Source: Caldithrix abyssi DSM 13497 (GTDB taxonomy: Bacteria > Electryoneota > AABM5-125-24 > Hatepunaeales > Hatepunaeaceae). Taken from it: DNA of 64,000 nucleotides. Shown here in pieces: positions 23,848 to 32,086 of the stretch (position 1 is the first letter of the stretch; every line of letters begins with the position of its first letter). Location of the stretch: NCBI GenBank assembly GCA_945865405.1, contig CAMBDS010000001.1, forward strand, positions 124,001 through 188,000. The letters run 5' to 3'. The translations under genes and the position numbers were made by a program. The notes under the pieces were generated by a model. It ran no database searches and had not been told where the DNA came from. It saw only the letters and a program-made list of their open reading frames with translations.

Positions 23848-24341
23848 CTAATTGTCCTTAAGAAAGACCATGATTGTCTATCATCAAAATAGTCGGCCCC
23901 AATGTTTTTACCCTCTTTCAACCTCTGGTCGTCGAGCACGAATCCTTTGACGAGGAAGTCCTTCAGCCGCTCCGTCGCCCACCGCCGGAACTGAGTGCCG
24001 CGGTGTGATCTAACACGATAGCCCACCGAGAGAATAGCTTCAAGGTTGACATGAGCAACGTCACGATTCACCTGCCGCGAACCCTCAGAACGAACTATTC
24101 GGAAATTCCGAATAGTTCGATTTCGGTCGAGTTCACCTTCCTCGTAGATGTGTTTAAGGTGCTCGTTAATGGTGTGGACTTCTACCTGATAGAGGTCAGA
24201 AAGCCCCCTCTGCGACAGCCATACCGACTCGTCCTCGACCCGCACCTCGATGCGGCTGTGGCCGTCTTCCGATTGGTAGAAGAGGATCTGGCCGTGACCG
24301 GGCGGCTCAATGTAGGACTCCATCGTGCGCTTCTTAGTCAC
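23844..24341 (-). CDS. RhuM-like protein, C-terminally truncated
   Basis: The product starts with the RhuM family pattern: [34 protein letters not shown]..., [59 protein letters not shown] and [13 protein letters not shown]. Known members continue for roughly another 150-170 residues, but here the sequence changes to [11 protein letters not shown] and stops at 165 residues. The N-terminal part resembles phage-type DNA-binding or antirepressor domains. The truncation coincides with the start of the SEC-C gene, which suggests recombination at this point. MESYIEPP at 24323 is an alternative start. Confidence 0.7.
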   Translation of the reverse strand: MTKKRTMESYIEPPGHGQILFYQSEDGHSRIEVRVEDESVWLSQRGLSDLYQVEVHTINEHLKHIYEEGELDRNRTIRNFRIVRSEGSRQVNRDVAHVNLEAILSVGYRVRSHRGTQFRRWATERLKDFLVKGFVLDDQRLKEGKNIGADYFDDRQSWSFLRTIR

Positions 24342-25578
24342 TATCTTTGGGCGGTTTTACAGCGAAGTAATTCAATTTGCCTACTTCTATGAGGTGAACC
24401 TTTGTTAAATCATATGATTCACCATAGGGAGTAGAGCCAAATGCAGGATTTACCTTCTGACCATCAACCTTAACAGCACTTGATTCTATTAGGCGCATTG
24501 CCGCGCTTCCTGATGGAGCCGCTTGTGCCCTGAAAATCAATTTATTCAGAGGCTCGCCTTGAACTGCATACACGACAAAACCTTTTTCTATTGCCTGCTC
24601 TATTGTAGGTCTTTCCCGCTTCGAAAATCTCGCCTTGAATGTTTCAGCGGCTGAAGCCGCCGCTACCCCACCGTGATACCGCGCCGTGATAAGGCTTGCC
24701 AGATGGTGCTTGGCGGCGTAGGGATCGCCTTGGGAGGCGGCTTTGGCTTCCGCACTCGCCAACCCCGAAGCCAGCAGGTAGTACTCCTCCAGCAACCCAT
24801 CGCCGATGCTCATAGCCTTGCCGTACATGTCGTCGGCTTCGTCGGTGACGCCGATGTAGTTGCCGAGGCTCTTCGACATCTTCTGATTGCCGTCAAGGCC
24901 TTTCAGCAAAGGCATGAGGAAGAGCGTCTGCGGCATTAGGCCGTAAGCCTTCTGGATGTTCCGCGCCAGCACGAGGTTGAACTTCTGATCGGTTCCGCCA
25001 AGCTCAATATCCGCCTTCAATTCGACGGAGTCGTACGCCTGGACGAGCGGGTAGAGGAACTCAAGGATCGAGATCGGCTGGTCGGCTTGGAAGCGTTTCC
25101 AAAAGTCGTCACGCTCGATCATCCGGTGGACGGTCATGTAGCTCGATAGTTCGAGGAACTGATAGACGTCGCGCTTCGCGTGCCACTCGCTGTTAAAGCG
25201 GATCACCGTTTTAGCCGGGTCGAGGATCTTGAAGACTTGGCTCTTGTAGGTCTCCGAGTTGACCAGCACCTGCTCGCGGGTCAGGCGGGGGCGGGTCTTC
25301 GACTTGCCAGACGGGTCACCGATCATGGCGGTGAAGTCGCCGATCAGGAAGACGACGGTGTGGCCCAGATCCTGAAAGGTTTTCAGCTTCCAGATCGAGA
25401 CGGCGTGACCGATGTGCAGGTCGGGCGCGGAGGCGTCGAAGCCCTGCTTGACGATCAGCGGGCGGTTTTCGGCGCGTGACTTTTCGAGCTTCTGAAGGAG
25501 TTCCGCCTCATCGACAATCTCGATGGGCGACACGGAGTCTTTCAGGAAGGCAAGTTGTTCGGGTGCGGGTAGGAACAC
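24334..25578 (-). CDS. tyrS: Tyrosyl-tRNA synthetase
   Basis: This enzyme charges tRNA-Tyr. The class I signature HIGH ([16 protein letters not shown]), the tyrosine pocket ([25 protein letters not shown]), KMSKS ([12 protein letters not shown]) and a C-terminal S4 RNA-binding domain ([20 protein letters not shown]) are all present, as in the TyrZ-type enzymes. The ORF-track start at 25776 lies within nrfA and would translate an A+T-rich dispersed repeat (SKIRNQKS). I therefore start at GTG 25578, giving 414 residues, 42 bases after the nrfA stop. No strong ribosome-binding site is visible there. Confidence 0.93.
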   Translation of the reverse strand: MFLPAPEQLAFLKDSVSPIEIVDEAELLQKLEKSRAENRPLIVKQGFDASAPDLHIGHAVSIWKLKTFQDLGHTVVFLIGDFTAMIGDPSGKSKTRPRLTREQVLVNSETYKSQVFKILDPAKTVIRFNSEWHAKRDVYQFLELSSYMTVHRMIERDDFWKRFQADQPISILEFLYPLVQAYDSVELKADIELGGTDQKFNLVLARNIQKAYGLMPQTLFLMPLLKGLDGNQKMSKSLGNYIGVTDEADDMYGKAMSIGDGLLEEYYLLASGLASAEAKAASQGDPYAAKHHLASLITARYHGGVAAASAAETFKARFSKRERPTIEQAIEKGFVVYAVQGEPLNKLIFRAQAAPSGSAAMRLIESSAVKVDGQKVNPAFGSTPYGESYDLTKVHLIEVGKLNYFAVKPPKDSD

Positions 25579-25619
25579 GGATTTTTGATTTCTAATTTTG
25601 GATTTCTGATGAATAGCTT

Positions 25620-27050
25620 CTAAAGCTTGCTCAACTGTTTGACCGCCGCCATAGCTTTCAGCGCCGATACCTGCCCCTGTCGCGCATAATCGGCGGCCTC
25701 CGCCAGTATTCGAGCCGCCTCTTGGGACGCATGGAACCCCATCGAGTTCTCCGCCGAGACGTAGTCGAGCCGCCACTGGGCTTTGCGGTGAAGCTGGCGC
25801 GCATCGGCAAGACCTGCGTCATCGACGCCCGCCAACTGTGCCTCTTTGATTGTTCCGATCAAGTCGTGGCAGGCTGTCTCGCCTCGCTTGAGCAAGTCGG
25901 CATTTTTGTCCTGAATGTTCGTCGCCCTCGCCATCAAATCGTCTTCAGACGTTCTGTGGCACGTTTGGCAGGATCGCGAAATGTTGAGTAACGGACTGCG
26001 AACATGGTGGTCGGAGACCTTGACCGCGCCAACCCGCTGGTAAGGCATGTGGCAATCGGCGCAAGAGACTCCGCTTCGGGCGTGGATGCCTTGATTCCAC
26101 ATCTCGAATTCGGGGTGCTGGGCTTTCAGCATCGGCGCACCGCTGATGGCGTGAGTCCAGTCCTTGAAGCCGACCGAATCGTAGTACGATTCAGCTTGCT
26201 CCATCTTCAGGCCGTTGTGCCACGGGTAGGTCAATAACTGGTTGGGAGGCGCAAAATGGTACTCCACATGGCACTGCCCGCAGACGAACGTCCGCATCTC
26301 CTGACGGGTTGCATCCTCGTTCGGGTCGTAAGGCTTCGACCGTTTTCCCTGCCGCCAACGTTCGATAGATGCGAGGTGAGGAGTTGGATAAGCCGACTCA
26401 GCCAACCGCGCGATACCATTCAGAAAACCGGGACGGGTGACTCGCAACTGCATCGAGTTAGGATTGTGGCAGTCTCCGCATGAAACGGGGTGCTCGACCA
26501 GCTTGGTGGCCGAGTCGTAAGGCATCTTGCAGACCTCCTCGAAACCCTTCATAATCGCCGCCTGACGGTTATCGGGGGAAGCTCCCGCTTCGACTCCCTT
26601 TTTGTAGTATGCCGGGATAATCGATGCGTGGCAATGCAGGCAAGCGCCTGGCTGTTTCTTCTTGGTGACGCGATCCGTTTCGCGCTGGTCAGTCAGCATA
26701 TAGGCGTGACCACGCTCTTCGCGGTAGTCTATCCCGAATGCGTAACCGGCGAAGAGTTCCCTCCAGACTGGAAAGGCGTCAAGTTTCTGGAATGCGTCAC
26801 TACCGCCGTGTCTGGTGCGGATGGTGTCAACGGTGCGCTTATAGGTATCATATTGCTGGGGGAAATTCTTCCCCCACTCGGCCGGATCGACTGTATCTTC
26901 AGTGATTTCAGTGACGCGAAAGACAACCTCGGTTGCTTCCGCTTTGCGCTGGTCGATGTTCTCTTTCAGGAGCATCACTCCGAAGATAGCTCCGGCGACA
27001 ACCACAACGATGATTAGATTAATAAATTGATGACGTGACATGATTGACAA
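25620..27050 (-). CDS. nrfA: Cytochrome c552 nitrite reductase (ammonia-forming), CxxCH variant
   Basis: NrfA reduces nitrite to ammonium with six electrons in the periplasm. An N-terminal membrane anchor ([18 protein letters not shown]) precedes five haem c motifs: CLHCH (137-141), CGDCH, CGQCH, CADCH and CQTCH. The active-site Tyr context [10 protein letters not shown] and the histidine context [11 protein letters not shown] are retained. The first motif, which binds the catalytic haem, is CxxCH and not the CxxCK of classical enzymes; such variants are known in some lineages. It follows nrfH by 54 bases in the usual nrfHA order. MSRHQF is an alternative start three codons in. Confidence 0.93.
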   Translation of the reverse strand: MSIMSRHQFINLIIVVVVAGAIFGVMLLKENIDQRKAEATEVVFRVTEITEDTVDPAEWGKNFPQQYDTYKRTVDTIRTRHGGSDAFQKLDAFPVWRELFAGYAFGIDYREERGHAYMLTDQRETDRVTKKKQPGACLHCHASIIPAYYKKGVEAGASPDNRQAAIMKGFEEVCKMPYDSATKLVEHPVSCGDCHNPNSMQLRVTRPGFLNGIARLAESAYPTPHLASIERWRQGKRSKPYDPNEDATRQEMRTFVCGQCHVEYHFAPPNQLLTYPWHNGLKMEQAESYYDSVGFKDWTHAISGAPMLKAQHPEFEMWNQGIHARSGVSCADCHMPYQRVGAVKVSDHHVRSPLLNISRSCQTCHRTSEDDLMARATNIQDKNADLLKRGETACHDLIGTIKEAQLAGVDDAGLADARQLHRKAQWRLDYVSAENSMGFHASQEAARILAEAADYARQGQVSALKAMAAVKQLSKL

Positions 27051-27104
27051 GCGCCTGATTTGGTTTAGGGGATTTCTGTTTGATTCCCCCGACTCCGCCC
27101 GAGA

Positions 27105-27572
27105 CTATTTTTGAGGACCGTGACCGACTTGCGCGTGGCAGTGAAGGCACGACAAGTCTTTTTTAGAGCCGTGAGAGCTGATGTTGATATCGTTGACGAC
27201 GTCCTGATGGCAGTGCTGGCAGTTGCGTTGCAGGGGGACGACATTCGTCTGGCGGATCTGTATCGGCTCGTGAAACTGTTGGGTGGTGAATTTCAGCGAG
27301 TGCCAGAAGCCGTTTTCGCCTTTGCGCAGGTACTTCAGCAAGAGGCTGTGCGGGATATGGCAGTCGTTGCAGGTTGCCCAGTTGTGATGCGACGACTTCA
27401 CCCATCCGTCGTACTGTTCGTTCATGATGTGGCACTGGATACACGCCTTCGGGTTGTTCGACAGATAGGCGTACCCCTTGGCATAGTAGAAAGTGTACAG
27501 CCCCAAACCGATAAACGCACCGACGAAGATGAATGGCAACCGTTTCAGAAGTGTTTTAAGCATAAACGACAA
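27105..27572 (-). CDS. nrfH: NrfH tetrahaem quinol dehydrogenase subunit
   Basis: NrfH takes electrons from menaquinol and passes them to NrfA. One N-terminal membrane helix (LPFIFVGAFIGLGLYTFYYAKG) is followed by four haem c sites: CIQCHIMNEQYDGW, CNDCH, CQHCH and CLHCH. The first motif with its following methionine and YDGW is diagnostic for the NapC/NrfH family. At 155 residues the length is normal. It is the first gene of nrfHA; the upstream gap to the transposase is filled with REP palindromes, and I saw no clear promoter or FNR-type site there. Confidence 0.93.
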   Translation of the reverse strand: MSFMLKTLLKRLPFIFVGAFIGLGLYTFYYAKGYAYLSNNPKACIQCHIMNEQYDGWVKSSHHNWATCNDCHIPHSLLLKYLRKGENGFWHSLKFTTQQFHEPIQIRQTNVVPLQRNCQHCHQDVVNDINISSHGSKKDLSCLHCHAQVGHGPQK

Positions 27573-27605
27573 AGGCCTGATGATTATTTAGGGACGGGGA
27601 TTAGT

Positions 27606-27695
27606 GGTAGCACCGCCGTCTCCGGCGGTCATAAATTCTATCCTACCTCGGAGGGCGGTCACGAGTCCCATCCCGCCGCAGAGGGCGGGGCTACC
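27606..27695. repeat. REP/BIME element left of the transposase
   Basis: The element begins GGTAGCACCGCCGTCTCCGG and ends CCCGCCGCAGAGGGCGGGGC-TACC, with GGTAGC/GCTACC terminal inverted repeats and two internal GC-rich hairpins. It is about 30 bp longer than the copy on the other side of the transposase because of an extra internal half-unit. A further partial unit (TTTTCGGCGGTGCTGCCAC) follows to 27714. Confidence 0.85.
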
Positions 27696-27716
27696 ATCTT
27701 TTCGGCGGTGCTGCCA

Positions 27717-28160
27717 CTATCTATAAATTTTCCCAAGTTCAGCCCATTGGTAGTCTTTTATCTCTGGCCAACGTTTGATCGGATTCCCAAGAATGTAGTT
27801 TCCTTTTTCAGTCATTTCAGCCTCATCGCGAACTATCCGGTCAAAATATTCCCGTTGCCAAATAGTTCCACTATGAGATCCGTGACGCTGAATTTCATGG
27901 GCTGAAAACGACTTCCATGAATGCACGATTTTCTCGACAGTCCATGGAACAAGCGGTGTTAGCAAGACATGAACGTGATCGTCCATCACGACATAACAGT
28001 GAATAGTATAACGAGTGCCGTCAAAAAATAGAATTGCATTAGCAACGATAGTTCGCTCATTGGGGTCAAGTGCTGATTGTTTTGGATTGAGACGCCATGT
28101 TACAAAGTAGGTAGCGCCCTCGACTCGCCAATGCGGAAGAAATCTTGAATAACCTTCCAT
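27717..28160 (-). CDS. REP-associated tyrosine transposase (RAYT)
   Basis: A single-domain IS200-like Y1 transposase. It shows the RAYT N-terminus (FLPHWRVEGATYFVTWRL), the HUH metal site in YVVMDDHVHVLLTPL, KSFSAHEI, and the putative catalytic tyrosine in WQREYFDRIVRDE, ending in YILGNPIKRW. Such proteins nick and join hairpin DNA and are thought to spread REP palindromes. REP elements bracket the gene on both sides, as expected. I start at ATG 28160 (GGAGAACATATG, 147 aa), since the eight codons before it come from the REP. It could mobilise at least the GGTAGC...GCTACC repeats. Confidence 0.92.
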   Translation of the reverse strand: MEGYSRFLPHWRVEGATYFVTWRLNPKQSALDPNERTIVANAILFFDGTRYTIHCYVVMDDHVHVLLTPLVPWTVEKIVHSWKSFSAHEIQRHGSHSGTIWQREYFDRIVRDEAEMTEKGNYILGNPIKRWPEIKDYQWAELGKIYR

Positions 28161-28176
28161 ATGTTCTCCAGTGAAT

Positions 28177-28236
28177 GGTAGCATCGCCGTCTCCGGCGGT
28201 CACGAATCCCATCCCGCCGCAGAGGGCGGGGCTACC
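28177..28236. repeat. REP/BIME element right of the transposase
   Basis: This compact 60-bp unit begins GGTAGCATCGCCGTCTCCGG and ends GAGGGCGGGGCTACC. The terminal GGTAGC and GCTACC are inverted repeats. It is almost identical to the two ends of the 90-bp copy at 27606. Confidence 0.88.
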
Positions 28237-28271
28237 GCTTCGAATTTCTTCACCCTTTGCTCGAAAGTGCT

Positions 28272-28295
28272 GTCATTCCTGCGAAGATGGGAGCC
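28272..28295. repeat. Direct repeat left of the orphan antitoxin
   Basis: GTCATTCCTGCGAAGATGGG is followed by AGCC and, further on, the AACAATCC tail typical of this family. The same 20-mer recurs at 28589 on the other side of the small gene. Confidence 0.8.
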
Positions 28296-28321
28296 GAAGG
28301 CCACGAAACAATCCAAATAGA

Positions 28322-28492
28322 CTAATTCCATACATCCTCGTGACTGATCCAAACCGGATTTGCGAGCCGTCTCTGAATTTCTTCGGCGAATTCGTCGGAA
28401 AGAAAGTCTTCTTCGTGGATTACTTTCCGAACTGCGGTTTGAATTCTTTCTTCAAGCTCCTCAATGGTGAGGTCGCTGATTAGTGTATTCAT
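28322..28492 (-). CDS. Small antitoxin-like protein without a visible toxin
   Basis: From ATG 28492, preceded by AGGAGTTACA, the gene makes a 56-residue acidic helical protein (ISDLTIEELEERIQTAVRKVIHEEDFLSDEFAEEIQRRL). It resembles small antitoxins by size and composition. No toxin ORF lies downstream, where there is only a dispersed repeat and a REP element. The 17 residues preceding this ATG in the ORF track are not needed. The same 20-bp repeat brackets the gene on both sides. Function is inferred only from general resemblance. Confidence 0.55.
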   Translation of the reverse strand: MNTLISDLTIEELEERIQTAVRKVIHEEDFLSDEFAEEIQRRLANPVWISHEDVWN

Positions 28493-28543
28493 TGTAACTC
28501 CTAAAATGATTGATACTATAACTGGTACAGGCGACCGGAACAA

Positions 28544-28730
28544 GACAAGCTCGCATAGTCAATTCATCAGCCCTCTGATTAAAGTGTCGTCATTCCTGCG
28601 AAGATGGGAAGCCAGATTAATACCGAAGCAGGGTAACCTACCCCCTAATAGAGTGATAATGAATGTATCTAGACGCTCAATGCCATTGGGTGTGTTGAGT
28701 TAAGTCCGTTGAGAAATCAGAACTCGGCCC
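28544..28730. repeat. Gap with the right-hand GTCATTCCTGCG repeat
   Basis: The second copy of the GTCATTCCTGCGAAGATGGG repeat lies at 28589-28613. I see nothing else recognisable in this gap. Confidence 0.7.
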
Positions 28731-29123
28731 TCACGGGGCGGGGAATCGCGTTTCGATTAACTCCATCTGTGTCACTATCTCATTGGCCATTGTCTTATAC
28801 GACTCACCCTCCTTTTGAGCAAAGATTAGACAGAGAACTCCCGAGAGGAGAGAGCCAAGTGATACAGCCCAAGCTATAATAATGGCATTCGGATTTGATG
28901 TCGAATCTGCTGTAAGGCCCGTGAAAATGTAAATCAATGTCGAAAGGGTTATTCCAACCAAAAGTGAACCTAACGAGCGAAACAGCCAAGGCTCGAGACG
29001 AAGGGCATTAATTTTTCCTTTGAGAAACCGCCATTCATCGCAAGGTATTGGAAATGCCTTCTTTTCGATTGGAGGCAGTACTTCCAAGTCTGTGGAAATT
29101 TTAAGAGTTAGAGGACTATCCAT
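28731..29123 (-). CDS. Hypothetical membrane protein with two TM helices
   Basis: I do not recognise this 130-residue protein. It has a soluble N-terminal 45 residues, two hydrophobic helices (SLLVGITLSTLIYIFTGL and AIIIAWAVSLGSLLSGVLCLIFA) and a short cytosolic tail (YKTMANEIVTQMELIETRF). Its start overlaps the end of the zinc-ribbon gene upstream by eight bases, so the two are translationally coupled and probably act together. Confidence 0.6.
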   Translation of the reverse strand: MDSPLTLKISTDLEVLPPIEKKAFPIPCDEWRFLKGKINALRLEPWLFRSLGSLLVGITLSTLIYIFTGLTADSTSNPNAIIIAWAVSLGSLLSGVLCLIFAQKEGESYKTMANEIVTQMELIETRFPAP

Positions 29124-29385
29124 TATTCTTCTCAGCAGTTTGGTTGGGATTTATTGCTCCAACTTTTATGGCGCTGACAAGTATCATGTGACCGCAATTT
29201 TCACAAGAGACAGGAATCACGGGAAAGACTGGCCCACCAATCACAAGGGATCCTTCATTGAACTCGGTTAATTGAAAGGTCTTAGGATTTATTGCCAAAG
29301 GTCCTTTTGAGCACATGGGACATGTGCGACCACCCCATTTTTCCTTTAAAAACTCAAGAACCTTACTTCCATCTACGTCGGCCAT
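29116..29385 (-). CDS. Hypothetical zinc-ribbon protein
   Basis: An 89-residue protein with two CxxC knuckles (TCPMCSKGPLAI and VSCENCGHMILVSAI) separated by about 40 residues. This spacing would bind one zinc ion. It starts MADVDGSKVLEFLKEKWGG. The function is unknown; with the overlapping two-helix membrane gene it forms a small conserved-looking pair. Codon use is A+T-richer than in its smpB neighbour, in keeping with an accessory origin. Confidence 0.6.
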   Translation of the reverse strand: MADVDGSKVLEFLKEKWGGRTCPMCSKGPLAINPKTFQLTEFNEGSLVIGGPVFPVIPVSCENCGHMILVSAIKVGAINPNQTAEKNNG

Positions 29386-29539
29386 TAATACACTCCCTAT
29401 TTCTTAAAGATTTATAGATTTATGCATCGGTCCAATCAGACAGAATACTCTGTCTTCCCCCTCTCATGCCCCTTCTTATTCGCTGATAACTGGCGCAAAT
29501 TTCGATCATTTTGCTAATGATCTGCGACCTCGCGTTCCC

Positions 29540-30007
29540 TCACCCCGCATGCCTTGCCTTCTTGACCCGATCCATCTCGCGCTTGTTCTCGCGCTCTTTG
29601 ATCGACTGGCGCTTGTCGTACTGACGCTTGCCGACGGCGAGGGCAAGCTCCACCTTCGCCCAGCCCTTCTTGAAGTAAACCATCGTCGGGATCAGCGTCA
29701 TCCCTTTCTCGACAACCTTGAACTTCAGCTTGCGGATCTCGGATTTGTTCAGCAACAACAGCCGCTCGGCGGTCGCCTCATGACCTCCGCCGCGAGCCTT
29801 GTCGTAAGGCGCGATGTGCAATGCCCGCAGGATCACTCTGCCGCCATCGATCACCGCGTGAGCATCCTCAAAGCCGCAATGCCCGGCGCGGAGGGACTTC
29901 ACCTCGCTGCCGGTCAACGCAATGCCGCACTCGATCTTCGAGACAAGCTCGTACTTGAACGAGGCTTTCTTATTGCGGCCAACTATTTTATTTTTTTCGT
30001 CGTTCAT
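29540..30007 (-). CDS. smpB: SsrA-binding protein SmpB
   Basis: SmpB binds tmRNA and delivers it to stalled ribosomes. The product shows the family landmarks KKASFKYELVSKIECGIALTGSEVKSLRAG, RALHIAPYDKA, LKFKVVEKGMTLIPTMVYFKKGWAKVELAL and the basic tail KRQYDKRQSIKERENKREMDR, which folds into a helix in the mRNA channel. At 155 residues the length is standard. Its RNA partner, ssrA, is also in this window, at 47673. Confidence 0.95.
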   Translation of the reverse strand: MNDEKNKIVGRNKKASFKYELVSKIECGIALTGSEVKSLRAGHCGFEDAHAVIDGGRVILRALHIAPYDKARGGGHEATAERLLLLNKSEIRKLKFKVVEKGMTLIPTMVYFKKGWAKVELALAVGKRQYDKRQSIKERENKREMDRVKKARHAG

Positions 30008-30016
30008 TTCTTGTTT

Positions 30017-30260
30017 CTGCCGTCACTTACAGTAAGTGACGGAAAGTTCAATGTCTCCACTGCCGACCCGCCGTGGTCGGAAGGATGGAAGCGAATTCTC
30101 TTTTTAACTGCCAGCCGCGGCGGGCTGGCAGTGGGTTGAGGGCTGGCTGGCTGTGGATCGATGGCCGTCACCCGCAGGGGAGCGACGGAAGTTCCACGAG
30201 AAGCGAGATTCCCCACCCTCCATAAAAGGTAACGCCGTCTTGACGACGGCGCAAATTTTG
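30017..30260. repeat. Cluster of palindromes downstream of the subtilase
   Basis: The gap holds a CCGTCACTTAC/GTAAGTGACGG hairpin (about 30019-30042), a CCGACCCGCCGTGGTCGG element (about 30063-30080) and a CTGCCAGCC...GGCTGGCAG palindrome (30108-30131). An ACGCCGTC/GACGGCG hairpin lies near 30231-30250. The second is also found inside the subtilase gene and the third inside the first SBBP gene. Confidence 0.8.
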
Positions 30261-30312
30261 AAGGGATATTTAACGCAAGCAGTCACAGGAGACCTATGAC
30301 TGCACAAGCATT

Positions 30313-32025
30313 TTACTTCACTAAAGCCAGCCTTTGCCAGCCAGCTTGGGCTGAACCGACCCAGTAACTGCCTGCCGGATAGCCGTTGAGATTGATCGAG
30401 TTGCCCATCAAATCACTCGCGATAAGCTTCCCGCTCATATCCCATAATTCCAATCGGTTACCGGCTATCCCAAGCCGTACAATCATCGCCCTGCCATTGG
30501 TGGGGTTGGGGAAGAGAGTGAAGAGGTTGTATGTAGAGCGTGCAGATTCTCTCTCCACTCCCATCTCTCTCGCCATCACCACTGCCGCCAGAGCGTTGGC
30601 GATGCCGTAGCCGAGCAACGTGTCGGGAGTGTTAGCCTGGCTTGCCGTCTGATGCAAAATGTCCATCACCTGATCTGACCTAAGCTCAGGATTTGCCTGA
30701 ACAATCAACGCCGCGACTCCTGCCACAGTCGGCGTGGAATAGGATGTGCCGCTTCTTGAGGCGTATGTCGTGTTATCAGAGGTGCTGACACCGTACACCG
30801 CACTCGATTGCGCAACGACGTTCGGCTTGATACGTCCGTCGTAGGTGGGGCCTTGGGAAGAGCTTGTCCAGCGGGTTGAGTCACGATTAACGCCGCCGAC
30901 CGAGATCACTCCGCGAGCATCAGCCGGAACCCCCATCTTGTTCAACGGATAGTCTTGAAAGCCAGTGTTTCCGATTGAGTTGACCAGCACCATTCCAGCG
31001 GCGAAAGCCGAGTCTGCCGCGCGGGAAGTGACCGAAGTCCGCCCGTCGTAGTCCTCGTATTCGTGCCAGTCACGATAGGATAGCGATGAACTTAGCACAT
31101 CGACACCCAGCGAATCGTGGAACCAGAGACCCTCTACCCAGATGTCTTCCTCGATGGGAGTCTCTGAAGCGGAGTTTTCCGTTTTGGTCAGCACGAACTG
31201 CGCCATCGGAGCGACTCCGATGTAGTTTCCGCTGTCAAGACCAGCAATGACCGACAGCACCCGTGTCCCGTGAGTCGCAACGCCCAGGTCGCCTTCGTCG
31301 AAAACATTCGGGTCATCATTCAGGAAGTCATAAGCGGCAACGATGTCGATATTGCGAAAAGCGATGTGACGACGAGTCTCAAAGCCAGTGTCTTGGACGC
31401 CGATCAGGACGCCTTCGCCGTGATAACCTTCGTCGTGAGCGGCGGGGATGTTCAAGAGGAGACTTTGGGTGAGAGATTCGCCGTAATCGGCATTGTCGGC
31501 AGTTTCCGGGATTGTCACAGCCGACCACGGCGGGTCGGCTGTGGAAGAATCAGACGAAGAGGCGTACGCCAATACAGGCTGAACGTCACCGACAAACGAG
31601 AGGGATCGAGAGTTGTTCAAAGCCGATTCGCTTCCCTCGACAACAACAGCGCCGACGTAACGAACGACTCGCACCACCCGGCAACCAGTCGCTTCGATAG
31701 CCTGAAGACGTTCTGAGGATGGTGGGAGGTCACAGACCCGGACGTAAGGCCATGCCAGCGTCTTGGCGCGTCTGGCAAGGGCGCGAGGCGTCATTCGGGC
31801 GGCGGCCTGTTCGAGGCGGCGGCTCAATTCGTCTTGCGAGAGTGCTTCGGGCTTCAGGTAGAGCCACGTTCGTCCGGTCGGTCGGGGTGGTGAAGAGTGA
31901 GGATTAAGACTTTCGCCTCTTGCTACTACTGCCAGCACGAGAGTCAGCAGTACACCAATGGAAAAGAGAAGCCGACGATTATCACCCTGAACACAGTGAA
32001 GGGTCTCGGTTTTGATCTTAGTCAT
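30313..32025 (-). CDS. Secreted subtilisin-like serine protease with T9SS-type C-terminus
   Basis: A peptidase S8 with the full triad: Asp in LIGVQDTGFE, His in ATHGTRVLSVIAG and Ser in SGTSYSTPTVAGVAALI. A signal peptide (LLFSIGVLLTLVLAVVA) and a propeptide-like region precede it. The C-terminus LFPNPTNGRAMIVRL followed by GNRLELWDMSGKLI is a T9SS-type sorting domain, so the enzyme is probably exported across both membranes. The residues SSTADPPWSAV before the catalytic domain are encoded by a palindrome that also occurs intergenically near 30063. The first residues (LHCVQGD) come from a GTGAAGG-type repeat. Confidence 0.9.
   Translation of the reverse strand: MTKIKTETLHCVQGDNRRLLFSIGVLLTLVLAVVARGESLNPHSSPPRPTGRTWLYLKPEALSQDELSRRLEQAAARMTPRALARRAKTLAWPYVRVCDLPPSSERLQAIEATGCRVVRVVRYVGAVVVEGSESALNNSRSLSFVGDVQPVLAYASSSDSSTADPPWSAVTIPETADNADYGESLTQSLLLNIPAAHDEGYHGEGVLIGVQDTGFETRRHIAFRNIDIVAAYDFLNDDPNVFDEGDLGVATHGTRVLSVIAGLDSGNYIGVAPMAQFVLTKTENSASETPIEEDIWVEGLWFHDSLGVDVLSSSLSYRDWHEYEDYDGRTSVTSRAADSAFAAGMVLVNSIGNTGFQDYPLNKMGVPADARGVISVGGVNRDSTRWTSSSQGPTYDGRIKPNVVAQSSAVYGVSTSDNTTYASRSGTSYSTPTVAGVAALIVQANPELRSDQVMDILHQTASQANTPDTLLGYGIANALAAVVMAREMGVERESARSTYNLFTLFPNPTNGRAMIVRLGIAGNRLELWDMSGKLIASDLMGNSINLNGYPAGSYWVGSAQAGWQRLALVK
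31516..31545. repeat. In-frame palindrome within the subtilase gene
   Basis: AGCCGACC/GGGTCGGCT arms surround ACGGC. The inner 18 bases are the exact reverse complement of those near 30063-30080. It is translated as STADPPWSA in the linker before the protease domain. Confidence 0.75.
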
Positions 32026-32086
32026 CTATATTTGCAGCTCTTAATTGAGATGCTTCACTACGTTCAGCATGAATCGATTTCATATG

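Noticed and set aside
25578-25776. 66-residue N-terminal extension of tyrosyl-tRNA synthetase
   Set aside because: It lies inside nrfA and an A+T-rich dispersed repeat and has no counterpart in the family.
27111-27905. 264-residue plus-strand ORF
   Set aside because: Antisense of nrfH continuing through the REP elements into the transposase gene.
27606-28236. CRISPR array
   Set aside because: The repeats here are REP palindromes with internal hairpins, not regularly spaced direct repeats, and no cas gene is present.
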